A DNA stretch of 64,000 bases from Comamonas koreensis. Its GTDB lineage: Bacteria > Pseudomonadota > Gammaproteobacteria > Burkholderiales > Burkholderiaceae_C. A program made the position numbers and the translations under genes. Shown piece after piece: positions 42,863 to 51,065 of the stretch. Location: positions 4,340,001 through 4,404,000 of the forward strand of contig NZ_CP043575.1 of the NCBI RefSeq assembly GCF_014076495.1. Reading direction: 5' to 3'. Every line of letters begins with the position of its first letter. Position 1 is the first letter of the stretch. The notes beneath the pieces are model-generated. The model did no database searches. It was not told the origin of the DNA and saw only the letters and a list, made by a program, of their open reading frames with translations.

Positions 42863-45223
42863 TTAGAAACTAAAGTTCGCCGTCACGCGCGCCGAGCGTG
42901 GAATACCGGGGAAGTAGCGGTAGCCGCTCTTGTTGATGGCTGCCACATAGCGCTTGTCAAACAGGTTGTAGACGTTCAGCTGGATGTCCACGTTCTTGTT
43001 GATGCGGTAGCTGGCAAGTGCGTCAAACACCCAGTAGGACTCGGTGAAGTTGGGCGTGCCCACGGCGCCATCGGTGCCGCGCTTGAGGCCGCTGGAATAG
43101 CGTGCACCACCGCCGATGGTCAGGCCCGAGGAGAACTGGTAGCTGCTCCACAGCGACAGCGCATTCTTGGGCGTGTAGGTCAGGCCGCTGGAACCGTCCT
43201 GCGCCACGTTGGCGCCCGTGGCCACCTTGGTGTTCTGGATGGTGTAGCCCGCAGTCACGCCCCAGGCGGGGGTGATCTGGCCGGTGGCGCCCAGCTCCAG
43301 GCCTTGTACCGTCTTCTTGCCGGTCTGGTTCACCGAGCCGTCCGAGTCGGTCACGATCTCGTTGGTGATCTCGGTACGGAACAGTGCGCCGGTCAGCAGC
43401 ACCCGCTTGTCAAGCAGCTCCCACTTGGTGCCCACTTCCGCCGTCTTGGCCTTTTGTGGGGCCAGGTTGGGATTGCCGGCATTGTTGCCCACCGCAGACA
43501 GCGTGAAGTTGCTGCCGCCCGGTGGTTGCTGGGACAGCGCATAGTTCACATACACGCTGCCATTGGGTGCGGGCTTGTACAGCAGGCCGGCCTTCCAGCT
43601 CAGCAGATTGCCCGAAGCCTGCAGGCCATCCGACGTGGTGGGCACCACGGTGCCAGCCGGGTTCGCGCCGCAAGGCTGGGTGGTGGAGGTCGCCGTGCAC
43701 ACGGCCATTGCGTTGTACTTGGTCTTGTAGTGGTCCCAGCGCAGGCCCATGTTGGCTTGCCACTGGTCATTGAACTGCAAGGTGTCAAAGGCATACAGCG
43801 CGACGGTGTCGGTCGTGCCCTTGCTGTCCGCACCGTTGCGCGTATAGGACGGCAGCGACACGCTGGAATCCGGGTGGTAGATGCTGACGGTGGGCACCAC
43901 GCCCGTCGTCGCCAGGCCGTAATTGGTTTGCTCCTCGCGCGTCAGCTCCAGGCCGGTGCTCAGGCTGTGCTTGACCGAGCCGGTCGCAAAAGCCGTGGTC
44001 AGGTTGGTCTGGTTGGTCAGGATGCGGTTGACCTGGTCCTTGGTATTGATGTTGCGCGACATCGTCCAGGTGGAGGGATCCGCAGGATTGGGCGTCAGCA
44101 AGGATCCCGGCGTCCAGGCGCCGGTGGTGGCGTTCTGCGAATAGCCGGTCGCCATGAAGGCCGACAGCAGGTAATCCTGCTTGGTCTGCCCCCAGCGCGT
44201 GGTGTTGCGCAAGGTGCTGCCCGGTGCAATGTCATGCTCCAGGCGCAAGGTGACCATGTCGGCGGTCACATCGTCGTGGTCCGAGGCCGTGCCGTAGAAA
44301 TTGCTCGAATCCACGCGCGATGCGCTGTTCAGGAAGCTGCGATAGCCGGGATAGTTGCTGCGGTCGGGCGCACTGTAGCCGGGCAGGCCCATGGTCAGTA
44401 CACCGCCGTCGGGCACATTGCTTTGCTTGACGTGCAGCAGGTTCAGGAAGACGCGCGTATCGGTGTTCAGACCAAAGGCGAACGATGGCGCCAGGCCCCA
44501 GCGGTCGTTCTTGACCTGGTCGCGGCCGGCGACCCCGGCATCCTGCACCATCGCATTGAGGCGGAATGCCGTGCCATTCTCGTGGCTCAGGCTGCGGTTC
44601 AGATCGATGGTGCTGCGCTTGTAGCTGCCGCTGCCAAAGCCCAGCGAGCCGCCAAAGCTGTCGGTCATGTTGGGCTGTTTGGTGACCATATTGATCGCGC
44701 CAGTGGGCGCGCTGCGGCCGTAATCGGTGCCGGCGGGGCCCTTGGTCACTTCGACCTGGTCGGTGTTGAACACATCGCGCGACAGCGCGCCGACGTCGCG
44801 CACACCGTCCACATAGATGCTGCTCGAGGTGTCAAAGCCGCGCATGTAGATGGCATCACCCGTGCTGGTGTTGCCGTTCTCGCCCGCGTAGAAAGTGCCA
44901 ACACCCGGCACATTGCGCAGCGCTTCGGTCAGGGTGGTGGCGCCCTGCTCCTTCATGACCTGTTCCTTGACCACCGAGATCGTCTGCGTGGTGTTCACCA
45001 GCGGCTGGGTGAACTTGGGCGAGGACAGCTGGCTGGGCTCATAGCCGGTCTCCCGCGGTGCCTCCACGGTCACTTCTTTCAGCGTCACGGTCGGTGCGGG
45101 TGCGTTCTGCGCCAAAGCCGGCATGCCCAGTACCGCGATGGCAGTCGCTGCCACCAGACCGGCCTTGGGGGCAGGAACGGGAGCACCATGTTTGCGACTT
45201 TTGATATAGGTTTGTGTTGTCAT
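42863..45223 (-). CDS. TonB-dependent catecholate siderophore receptor, Fiu-like
   Basis: 786 residues. The signal peptide ends near GMPALAQNA. The plug domain begins VTVEAPRETGYEPSQL and includes TQTISVVKEQVMKEQGATTL, TEALRNVPGVGTFYAGENG and SIYVDGVRDVGALSRDVFNT. The 22-strand barrel follows and ends SARVTANFSF with the terminal Phe needed for outer-membrane insertion. Fiu/CirA-like receptors import monomeric catechol-iron complexes. The start at 45223 gives the signal peptide, though no good Shine-Dalgarno is seen. A Fur-box-like site lies ~100 bases upstream and an AraC regulator is divergent. Confidence 0.9.
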   Translation of the reverse strand: MTTQTYIKSRKHGAPVPAPKAGLVAATAIAVLGMPALAQNAPAPTVTLKEVTVEAPRETGYEPSQLSSPKFTQPLVNTTQTISVVKEQVMKEQGATTLTEALRNVPGVGTFYAGENGNTSTGDAIYMRGFDTSSSIYVDGVRDVGALSRDVFNTDQVEVTKGPAGTDYGRSAPTGAINMVTKQPNMTDSFGGSLGFGSGSYKRSTIDLNRSLSHENGTAFRLNAMVQDAGVAGRDQVKNDRWGLAPSFAFGLNTDTRVFLNLLHVKQSNVPDGGVLTMGLPGYSAPDRSNYPGYRSFLNSASRVDSSNFYGTASDHDDVTADMVTLRLEHDIAPGSTLRNTTRWGQTKQDYLLSAFMATGYSQNATTGAWTPGSLLTPNPADPSTWTMSRNINTKDQVNRILTNQTNLTTAFATGSVKHSLSTGLELTREEQTNYGLATTGVVPTVSIYHPDSSVSLPSYTRNGADSKGTTDTVALYAFDTLQFNDQWQANMGLRWDHYKTKYNAMAVCTATSTTQPCGANPAGTVVPTTSDGLQASGNLLSWKAGLLYKPAPNGSVYVNYALSQQPPGGSNFTLSAVGNNAGNPNLAPQKAKTAEVGTKWELLDKRVLLTGALFRTEITNEIVTDSDGSVNQTGKKTVQGLELGATGQITPAWGVTAGYTIQNTKVATGANVAQDGSSGLTYTPKNALSLWSSYQFSSGLTIGGGARYSSGLKRGTDGAVGTPNFTESYWVFDALASYRINKNVDIQLNVYNLFDKRYVAAINKSGYRYFPGIPRSARVTANFSF

Positions 45224-45321
45224 AAACGAGGAAAGCAAAGTAAACAAAACGCTTGCAGATCCATCGGCTTGGATCGGAAATACCCGTCCACACCGCAGAA
45301 GATGAGCAAGCGCTAACTCGC

Positions 45322-45340
45322 AATGATAACGATTCTCGTT
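45322..45340. promoter_or_regulatory. Fur-box-like site upstream of the TonB receptor
   Basis: AATGATAACGATTCTCGTT is close to the 19-bp Fur consensus GATAATGATTATCATTATC-type repeat array (11 of 15 in the 7-1-7 core). It lies in the divergent region between the receptor and the AraC gene. Confidence 0.65.
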
Positions 45341-45528
45341 ACTAATTTCACTTTGCTTTCGGCAAACCCCGTCTTCTGTCGCGAAGTGGCAACAGGCCGC
45401 TGACCCGACATCGCTGCTGACGACGTCAGTCGTTCCATCGCACGGGGGCGGCAGGCGCTGCGGTGGGGCTGGGCGCGGCCATGCGAGAATCCCGGCTGAC
45501 TGCCCCCTGACCCTGTCAAAGCCCTTGC

Positions 45529-46365
45529 ATGTCCTCCACAACGCCAGTCAGCAATGCACCCCAGGCGTTCTGGCGCGACCCGGCCCTGCCCTTTGTGGAA
45601 AGCCGCCGCGCCAGCCAGAGCCGGGCCTGCTACAAGCCGCACCACCACCCGAGCTTTTCCATTGGCGCGGTCGATGGCGGCCACAGCGTCTTTACCGGGG
45701 CCGAGGCCGGCCCCGTCCGGCTATCACCTGGCGCGCTGGTCTTTGTGCCGGCCGAGCGCGTGCATGCCTGCAACCCTGCGCCCGATGCCGCCTGGAGCTA
45801 CCAGATGCTGCACCTCGATGCCAGCTGGCTGCAGGCGCTGCGCGAGGAATACGCCGACCCGGCCAGCATGGCCAACGAGCCAGTGCGCATCGTCAATGAC
45901 CCGGCCCGCTACGCGCGCTTTTGCCAGCTCAATGCCCTGCTGTTTTCACAGGCAGAAGCGGCCGACAAGGAGGCCAGCTTGATCGCGTTCATCGGCGACC
46001 TCGACAGCCAGCAAGGCCTGCACATCTGCGCCCCAGCGGTGCCAACGCAATTGGCGCGGCAGATCCGCCCGGCGCTAGACTGCCTGCGTACCAGTCCCTG
46101 CGCCAGCATCCCGCTGGACCAGCTGGCCGATCTGGCAGGCATGGGCCGCTACCAGACCATCCGCGCCTTTCGCAAAGTAACAGGCATGGCGCCCCATGCC
46201 TGGCAGCTCAACCACCGCATCAATCTGGCCAAGCAGCAGCTGCGCGGGCCGGACGGTATCGCCGCGGTGGCGCAGCAACTGGGCTTTGCCGACCAGGCGC
46301 ATTTTCAGCGGGTGTTCAAGGCGCATACGGGCGTCACGCCGGGCTGCTTTCGTAAGGCTCATTAG
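45529..46365 (+). CDS. AraC-family transcriptional regulator
   Basis: 278 residues. The N-terminal cupin-like sensor domain (YKPHHHPSFSIGAVDGGHSV, then PGALVFVPAERVHACNP) is of the AraC_binding type. The C-terminal double HTH (about 180-275) has LDQLADLAGMGRYQTIRAFR and AVAQQLGFADQAHFQRVFKA. The triple His in the cupin may bind a ligand. It is divergent from the siderophore receptor and could control it, or it could control the LysE exporter downstream, with which this layout (AraC then LysE) is very common. The latter is more likely. Confidence 0.88.
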   Translation: MSSTTPVSNAPQAFWRDPALPFVESRRASQSRACYKPHHHPSFSIGAVDGGHSVFTGAEAGPVRLSPGALVFVPAERVHACNPAPDAAWSYQMLHLDASWLQALREEYADPASMANEPVRIVNDPARYARFCQLNALLFSQAEAADKEASLIAFIGDLDSQQGLHICAPAVPTQLARQIRPALDCLRTSPCASIPLDQLADLAGMGRYQTIRAFRKVTGMAPHAWQLNHRINLAKQQLRGPDGIAAVAQQLGFADQAHFQRVFKAHTGVTPGCFRKAH

Positions 46366-46457
46366 TCGTAGCCCATAGCAACCGCTGCAATTTCGTTCAA
46401 TACAAGGCAGTCGGCAGCCGCCACCATGCAAGGCCATCACCCGCCTGGCCCCTTTGC

Positions 46458-47090
46458 ATGCAACAGTTTTTCCTGATCGCCGCCGTCCATTTTCTGGCGC
46501 TGCTCTCCCCCGGTCCTGATTTCTTTTTGATCGCCCGCACCTCGCTGGCCAGCGGTTGGCGCAGCGCTGGCGCCGCTTGCCTCGGTATCGCCTTGGCCAA
46601 TGGCGTGTTTATCGCCACCGCCTTTGCCGGTGTCGCCGTGCTCCAGCCGGGCAGCCGGCTGTTCACCCTGCTGCAGCTGGCCGGCTGCGGCTATCTGCTC
46701 TACCTGGGCCTGCTGTTTATCCGCCATGCGGGCAAAAGTGCGCTGGGCGTCGTGGCCAGCCCGGGCCGGGCGGCCTCAGCTGCCACCACCTGGCGCCGCG
46801 CTGCCTGCATGGGGTTTCTCTCAGGCATCCTCAACCCCAAGAACGCGCTGTTCTACGCCAGTCTGGCGGCCATGCTGACGGGCCCGCATGCCAGCGTGGG
46901 CTGGAAGCTGGCGTATGGCAGCTGGATGTTCAGCATCGTGCTGCTCTGGGATCTGCTGATAGCCGCGCTGATTGGCAACCCGGCGGTGCTGCGGGGCTTT
47001 GCGCGGGCGCTGCCGTGGTTGGAGCGCATCTCGGGTGGGGTGCTGATCGTGTTGGCCCTGGGGGTGATCGCGGCGCTGTGGCTGCGTTGA
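46458..47090 (+). CDS. LysE/RhtB-family exporter
   Basis: 210 residues with six hydrophobic helices and the signatures LLSPGPDFFLIARTSLASGW (about 15-34) and GFLSGILNPKNALFYASLAA. It is 92 bases downstream of the AraC gene in the same direction; AraC-LysE pairs usually export an amino acid sensed by the regulator. It is only distantly similar to the LysE protein at 13346-13963. Confidence 0.88.
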   Translation: MQQFFLIAAVHFLALLSPGPDFFLIARTSLASGWRSAGAACLGIALANGVFIATAFAGVAVLQPGSRLFTLLQLAGCGYLLYLGLLFIRHAGKSALGVVASPGRAASAATTWRRAACMGFLSGILNPKNALFYASLAAMLTGPHASVGWKLAYGSWMFSIVLLWDLLIAALIGNPAVLRGFARALPWLERISGGVLIVLALGVIAALWLR

Positions 47091-47493
47091 TGGCCACTCG
47101 GCCATCCAAGCGCTGACATGGGTCCGGCCACCGAACAATGAATTCGCGCATACGGCGTTGATCGCGCAATGCGGCATTCCTAGAGCGGCTACACCGGCGG
47201 GAATCGCCGCCGAACGGAACTTGGGCTTGCCAGGCAGGCCGCGCACGCAGGGCTGCGCTGATGGCCTTCGCGCGATGACCGGTGGCTGGCCCGTGTCCGT
47301 CCACCGGGAATATGCGCGCTGTAAGCACTCCCCGGAATGTTTCTTGTGGGCCCCGCGCTGTTGGGCACCCCTAGCGCTTGTAAGCCAAAGCGCCGACATG
47401 CATCCGCGTGCGCCGCGCAGGCTTTGCAGGCGGGCCCAGTCCCTCATAATTGTTACAGATATAAACGCACTTCACATACGCTAGGGGGTTTCC
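47091..47493. other. Intergenic region upstream of the stressosome operon
   Basis: About 400 bases with no supported gene. An imperfect stem (47171-47180 with 47200-47210, one bulge) stands out. The last ~60 bases are AT-richer (TAATTGTTACAGATATAAAC) and probably carry the promoter of the rsb-type operon. Confidence 0.5.
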
Positions 47494-48339
47494 GTGAGTA
47501 CAAATCAGCAGTTTTTGGTTGGGTTGTTGGAGCGGGAGAAATCCTCCATTCTTGACAACTGGGTTCTGGCAACCAACGGGCCCCAGGCCTCGGCCAAGGT
47601 GCGAGCCGAGGCGACCGAGATTTTCACCGCCTTCTTGCCCGCCCTCCAATCCAACGACGCACAAAACTCGGGCTCCAGTGCTTGGCAGGCACTCAAGAAC
47701 GTGTTGGAGAACCTGTCTGCCTCTCGCGCTGCCCAAGGCAGCACGGCAGGAAATACCAGTGCCTTTGTGCTGGGGCTCAAGCAGCCGGTGTTCGACGCCC
47801 TGCAGCGCGCACTGTCTGCCGACTCACAAGGCTTGCTCGATGCCATCTCCAGCGTGTCGCTCCATGTCGATGGCATGGCGCAGTGGACCGTGGATGCCTA
47901 CCAGCGCACGCGCGAGCAGTTGATCTCGCGCCAGCAGGCAGACCTGTTGGAGCTGTCGACGCCGGTCATCAAGCTCTGGGAGGGCGTGCTGGCGGTGCCC
48001 ATGATTGGCACGCTCGATTCAAGCAGAACCCAGCTGGTGATGGAATCGCTGCTGGAGCGCATCGTCGAGACCGAATCGTCGCTGGCCATCATCGACATCA
48101 CCGGCGTGCCCACCGTGGACACGCTGGTGGCACAGCACCTGCTCAAAACGGTGTCGGCCATTCGCCTGATGGGCGCCGACTGCATCATCTGCGGCATCCG
48201 TCCGCAAATCGCGCAAACCATCGTTCACCTGGGCATTGATCTGCAATCGGTCACCACCAAGGCCACCTTGGCTGACGCCTTGTCGCTGGCGCTCAAGCGC
48301 AATGGCTATACCGTTGCCAAGACCAAGATAGGCGTTTGA
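47494..48339 (+). CDS. rsbR: RsbR-type stressosome sensor protein
   Basis: 281 residues. A helical N-terminal sensor domain (LVGLLEREKSSILDNWVL, 1-150; RsbRD-N-like rather than globin-like) is followed by a linker (ISRQQADLLELSTPVIKLWE) and a STAS domain (about 162-281). In the STAS domain DITGVPTVDT (201-210) carries the two Thr positions matching the phosphosites of Bacillus RsbRA. RsbR and RsbS form the large stressosome complex that captures RsbT. The start is GTG with TAGGGGG upstream. It is first in the operon R-S-T-X-HK-hybrid. Confidence 0.9.
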   Translation: MSTNQQFLVGLLEREKSSILDNWVLATNGPQASAKVRAEATEIFTAFLPALQSNDAQNSGSSAWQALKNVLENLSASRAAQGSTAGNTSAFVLGLKQPVFDALQRALSADSQGLLDAISSVSLHVDGMAQWTVDAYQRTREQLISRQQADLLELSTPVIKLWEGVLAVPMIGTLDSSRTQLVMESLLERIVETESSLAIIDITGVPTVDTLVAQHLLKTVSAIRLMGADCIICGIRPQIAQTIVHLGIDLQSVTTKATLADALSLALKRNGYTVAKTKIGV

Positions 48340-48341
48340 CC

Positions 48342-48716
48342 ATGTATCGCATTCCTATTTTGCGCATGGGGCGGACCCTGCTGGTCACCATCCAGATCGA
48401 CATGGAAGACCAGACCGCCATGGCGCTGCAGGATGACCTGGCCGAGCAGATCTCCAAGACGGGCGCCAATGGCGTGCTGATCGATATCTCGGCGCTGGAG
48501 ATCGTGGATTCGTTTGTCGGGCGCATGCTGGCCGCCATCTCGGGCATTGGCCAGATCCTGGATGCCACCACCGTGGTCGTCGGCATGAAGCCGGCCGTCG
48601 CGATCACACTGGTGGAGCTGGGCATGTCGCTGGACGGCGTCAGAACCGCGCTCAACGTCAGCCGGGGCATGGCGCTGCTGGAAGCGGCCTCCGATGGAGA
48701 CCACCGTGTCGAATGA
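48342..48716 (+). CDS. rsbS: RsbS-type stressosome scaffold protein
   Basis: 124 residues, a single STAS domain. The phosphorylation site is conserved: Ser57 in IDISALEIVDSFVGRMLA, matching Ser59 of B. subtilis RsbS. It forms the core scaffold with RsbR; phosphorylation by RsbT releases RsbT. The ATG at 48342 is 3 bases after the rsbR stop, and the 3' end overlaps rsbT by 23 bases. Confidence 0.92.
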   Translation: MYRIPILRMGRTLLVTIQIDMEDQTAMALQDDLAEQISKTGANGVLIDISALEIVDSFVGRMLAAISGIGQILDATTVVVGMKPAVAITLVELGMSLDGVRTALNVSRGMALLEAASDGDHRVE

Positions 48717-49110
48717 AACACAGGGCTCAGTGCCTTTGCGTGTAGAAGCCGACATCGTCGCCAGCCGCCAAGTGGTGCGCAAATTGGCCGTACAGCTGAA
48801 GTTCTCGCTGGTGGACCAGACCAAGATGATCACCGCAGCCAGTGAGCTGTCACGCAACACCGTGGTCTATGGCGGCGGCGGCGAGATGGAATGGGAGTTG
48901 CTGACCGATGGCATCAAACAAGGGCTGCGCCTGCGCTTCCGCGACCAGGGCCCGGGCATTGCCGACCTGGATCTGGCGCTCAAAGACGGCTGGACCTCGG
49001 GCAACGGCATGGGCCTGGGCCTGTCGGGCAGCAGAAGACTGGTGCATGAGTTCGAGTTGGAATCGGCCGTCGGTGTTGGCACCTGTGTGAGCGTGACCCG
49101 ATGGAAATAA
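48694..49110 (+). CDS. rsbT: RsbT-type serine/threonine switch kinase
   Basis: 138 residues of the GHKL fold: N box ASELSRNTVVYGGGGEMEW, G1 box DQGPGIADLDLALKDG, G2 box GNGMGLGLSGSRRL. RsbT phosphorylates RsbS and RsbR and, when released, activates a downstream partner. In Bacillus that partner is RsbU; no RsbU is encoded here, so the kinases downstream are candidate partners. It overlaps the next gene by 10 bases. Confidence 0.92.
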   Translation: METTVSNETQGSVPLRVEADIVASRQVVRKLAVQLKFSLVDQTKMITAASELSRNTVVYGGGGEMEWELLTDGIKQGLRLRFRDQGPGIADLDLALKDGWTSGNGMGLGLSGSRRLVHEFELESAVGVGTCVSVTRWK

Positions 49111-50117
49111 TCAGAGGCACCAGCCACCGGTCGTTTCCGATCGACGACCCCAGCTGCGTGGGTGAAGCCAGACGCCATGCAGCCGCCTTGTGCCAGGATC
49201 TGGGTTTTGACGAGGTTCTGGCGGGCCAGGCTGCGATTGTGGTCAACGAGCTGGGCAGCAATCTTTGCAAGCACGCACGCCAGGGCCAGTTATGGATTGC
49301 CACGCACAAGGGCGCGCAGCCGGAGCTGGAGATCGTGTCGGTAGACAGCGGGCCGGGCATCGGCAACCTGCCTTTGGCGATGAGCGACGGCTATTCGACC
49401 GGAGGCACGCCCGGCACAGGCCTGGGCGCCGTGCAGCGGCTGGCCACGGACTTTGACATCCATTCAGACATGGACAAGGGCACGGTGGTGCTGGCGCGCT
49501 TTCGGCCGCCTTCGAGCCAGCCCCCGAGCGCGCGCGCGTTCCGGGTGGCAGCGATGGCGCTGCCGGCGCCGGGCGAGGTGGTCTGCGGCGATGCCTGGGC
49601 GATAGCCCTGGATGGACAGCGTGCCGCCTTGTTGGTGGCTGATGGCCTGGGGCACGGCGTGCTCGCTGCAGAGGCCTCTGAGGCTGCCGTTGATTTGTTT
49701 GCCAGGCAACCCTTTGCCGAGATGAAGGCTGGCCTGGAACAAGCCCACCAGGTTCTGCGCATGACGCGCGGCGCAGCGATCAGCTGTCTGCAGCTGGATG
49801 CGGCTGCCAACAGCTTGTTGGCGGCTGGGGCGGGCAATGTCGCCATTCGGGTGATGAGCGGCATTTACAACCGCTCGGTGCTGGTACAGAACGGGACTGT
49901 GGGCGTGCAGATGCGGCAGGTGGAGGTGACGACGATGGCCTGGCCCGAACACGCGATCGTGGTGTGTCACAGCGATGGCTTGCAGTCCCGCTGGTCCCCG
50001 GATGCCATCACCGCCTTGCTCGGGCGTGACCCGGCTTTGGCAGCGGCGGTGCTGCTGCGTGACTATGGCCGTGGCCGGGACGATGTGACCGTGCTGATCG
50101 TGCGCCGTGCAGACTGA
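49101..50117 (+). CDS. HATPase + PP2C fusion (RsbW-like / RsbX-like)
   Basis: 338 residues in two parts. Residues ~1-135 are a second GHKL ATPase domain (VVNELGSNLCKHA, DSGPGIGNLP, GTPGTGLGAVQRLATDFDIH). Residues ~145-338 are a SpoIIE/PP2C-type phosphatase (AALLVADGLGHGVLAAEASE, then HAIVVCHSDGLQSRW and GRDDVTVLIVR) with the metal-binding Asp residues. RsbX alone resets the Bacillus stressosome by dephosphorylating RsbS and RsbR; here that activity is joined to an anti-sigma/kinase-like domain. It overlaps rsbT by 10 bases. Start ATG 49101. Confidence 0.87.
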   Translation: MEIIRGTSHRSFPIDDPSCVGEARRHAAALCQDLGFDEVLAGQAAIVVNELGSNLCKHARQGQLWIATHKGAQPELEIVSVDSGPGIGNLPLAMSDGYSTGGTPGTGLGAVQRLATDFDIHSDMDKGTVVLARFRPPSSQPPSARAFRVAAMALPAPGEVVCGDAWAIALDGQRAALLVADGLGHGVLAAEASEAAVDLFARQPFAEMKAGLEQAHQVLRMTRGAAISCLQLDAAANSLLAAGAGNVAIRVMSGIYNRSVLVQNGTVGVQMRQVEVTTMAWPEHAIVVCHSDGLQSRWSPDAITALLGRDPALAAAVLLRDYGRGRDDVTVLIVRRAD

Positions 50118-50127
50118 GAGGGCACGA

Positions 50128-51060
50128 ATGAATGACATAAGCCGACAAGACAGCGCACCGCATGGCGCCACCTCCGCTGCGCCGGCGCCTGAGAGCGAGC
50201 TTGCACACGCGATGGCAGCCACCCAGGCCGAGGTGGAAGCGTTGCGCGCCGAGCTCGATGAGACCAACCGGGGGGTGCTGGCGCTGTATGCCGAACTCGA
50301 TGCCCAGGCCGACAATCTGCGCCAGGCGACCGAGCTGAAAAGCCGCTTCCTGGCCTATATGAGCCACGAGTTCCGCACCCCCATCGGGGCGATCCAGAGC
50401 ATTGCACGCATTTTGCAAGACCAGGTCGACGGGCCCCTGACGGAAGAGCAGCAAAAACAGGTCCGCTTCATCCAGACGACCTCGGCCGAGTTTGCCGATA
50501 TGGTCAACGACCTGCTGGACCTGGCCAAGGTCGAGGCCGGTCGCATTGATGTATCGCCCGCCTGGTTCGAAATGGTGGATCTGTTTTCGGCGCTGCGCGG
50601 CATGTTCAAGCCGGTGATCACCAACCCGGATGTGATGCTGATCTTTGAAGAGCCGCAGAACGTGCCCAAGCTGTTCTCCGACGACCGCAAGCTGGCGCAG
50701 ATTCTGCGCAACTTCATCAGCAATGCCTTGAAGTTCACCCAGCACGGAGAGATCCGGGTGAGCGCCAGGCGCATCTCGGACACGGCCGTGCAGTTTGCCG
50801 TGGCCGACACGGGCATCGGCATTGCACCAGAGTTCCACCACGCCATCTTTCAGGACTATTCGCAAATCGACTCTCCCGTCCAGAAACGTCTGCGGGGCAC
50901 CGGTCTGGGCTTGTCGCTCAGCAAGCGCCTGGCAGAGATTCTGGGAGGCGACGTGGCCATGGAGAGTGAGCCGCAAAAAGGCTCCACGTTCTTCGTCACC
51001 ATTCCGATCAGTGTGGTGGCCGCCCCCAGCCCAGCGGCCGCTGAGCGTTCATCCCGGTAA
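50128..51060 (+). CDS. Soluble histidine kinase of the stressosome operon
   Basis: 310 residues, no membrane segment. A coiled-coil N-terminus (AMAATQAEVEALRAELDETN, about 29-70) leads into HisKA with His80 (SHEFRTPIGAIQSIAR) and a HATPase (NFISNALKFT, DTGIGIAPEF, GTGLGLSLSKRLAEILGG). There is no input domain, so it probably gets its signal by protein contact, plausibly from free RsbT. The ATG at 50128 has GAGAGG upstream and is 11 bases after the previous stop. Confidence 0.88.
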   Translation: MNDISRQDSAPHGATSAAPAPESELAHAMAATQAEVEALRAELDETNRGVLALYAELDAQADNLRQATELKSRFLAYMSHEFRTPIGAIQSIARILQDQVDGPLTEEQQKQVRFIQTTSAEFADMVNDLLDLAKVEAGRIDVSPAWFEMVDLFSALRGMFKPVITNPDVMLIFEEPQNVPKLFSDDRKLAQILRNFISNALKFTQHGEIRVSARRISDTAVQFAVADTGIGIAPEFHHAIFQDYSQIDSPVQKRLRGTGLGLSLSKRLAEILGGDVAMESEPQKGSTFFVTIPISVVAAPSPAAAERSSR

Positions 51061-51065
51061 ACACC

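Noticed and set aside
42815..45316. An 833-codon open frame on the plus strand
   Set aside because: Antisense shadow of the TonB receptor; no family features.
47091..47493. A minus-strand coding frame through the intergenic region before rsbR
   Set aside because: Arg/Cys-rich translation with no ribosome site or homology features; better explained as GC-rich intergenic DNA with a stem-loop.
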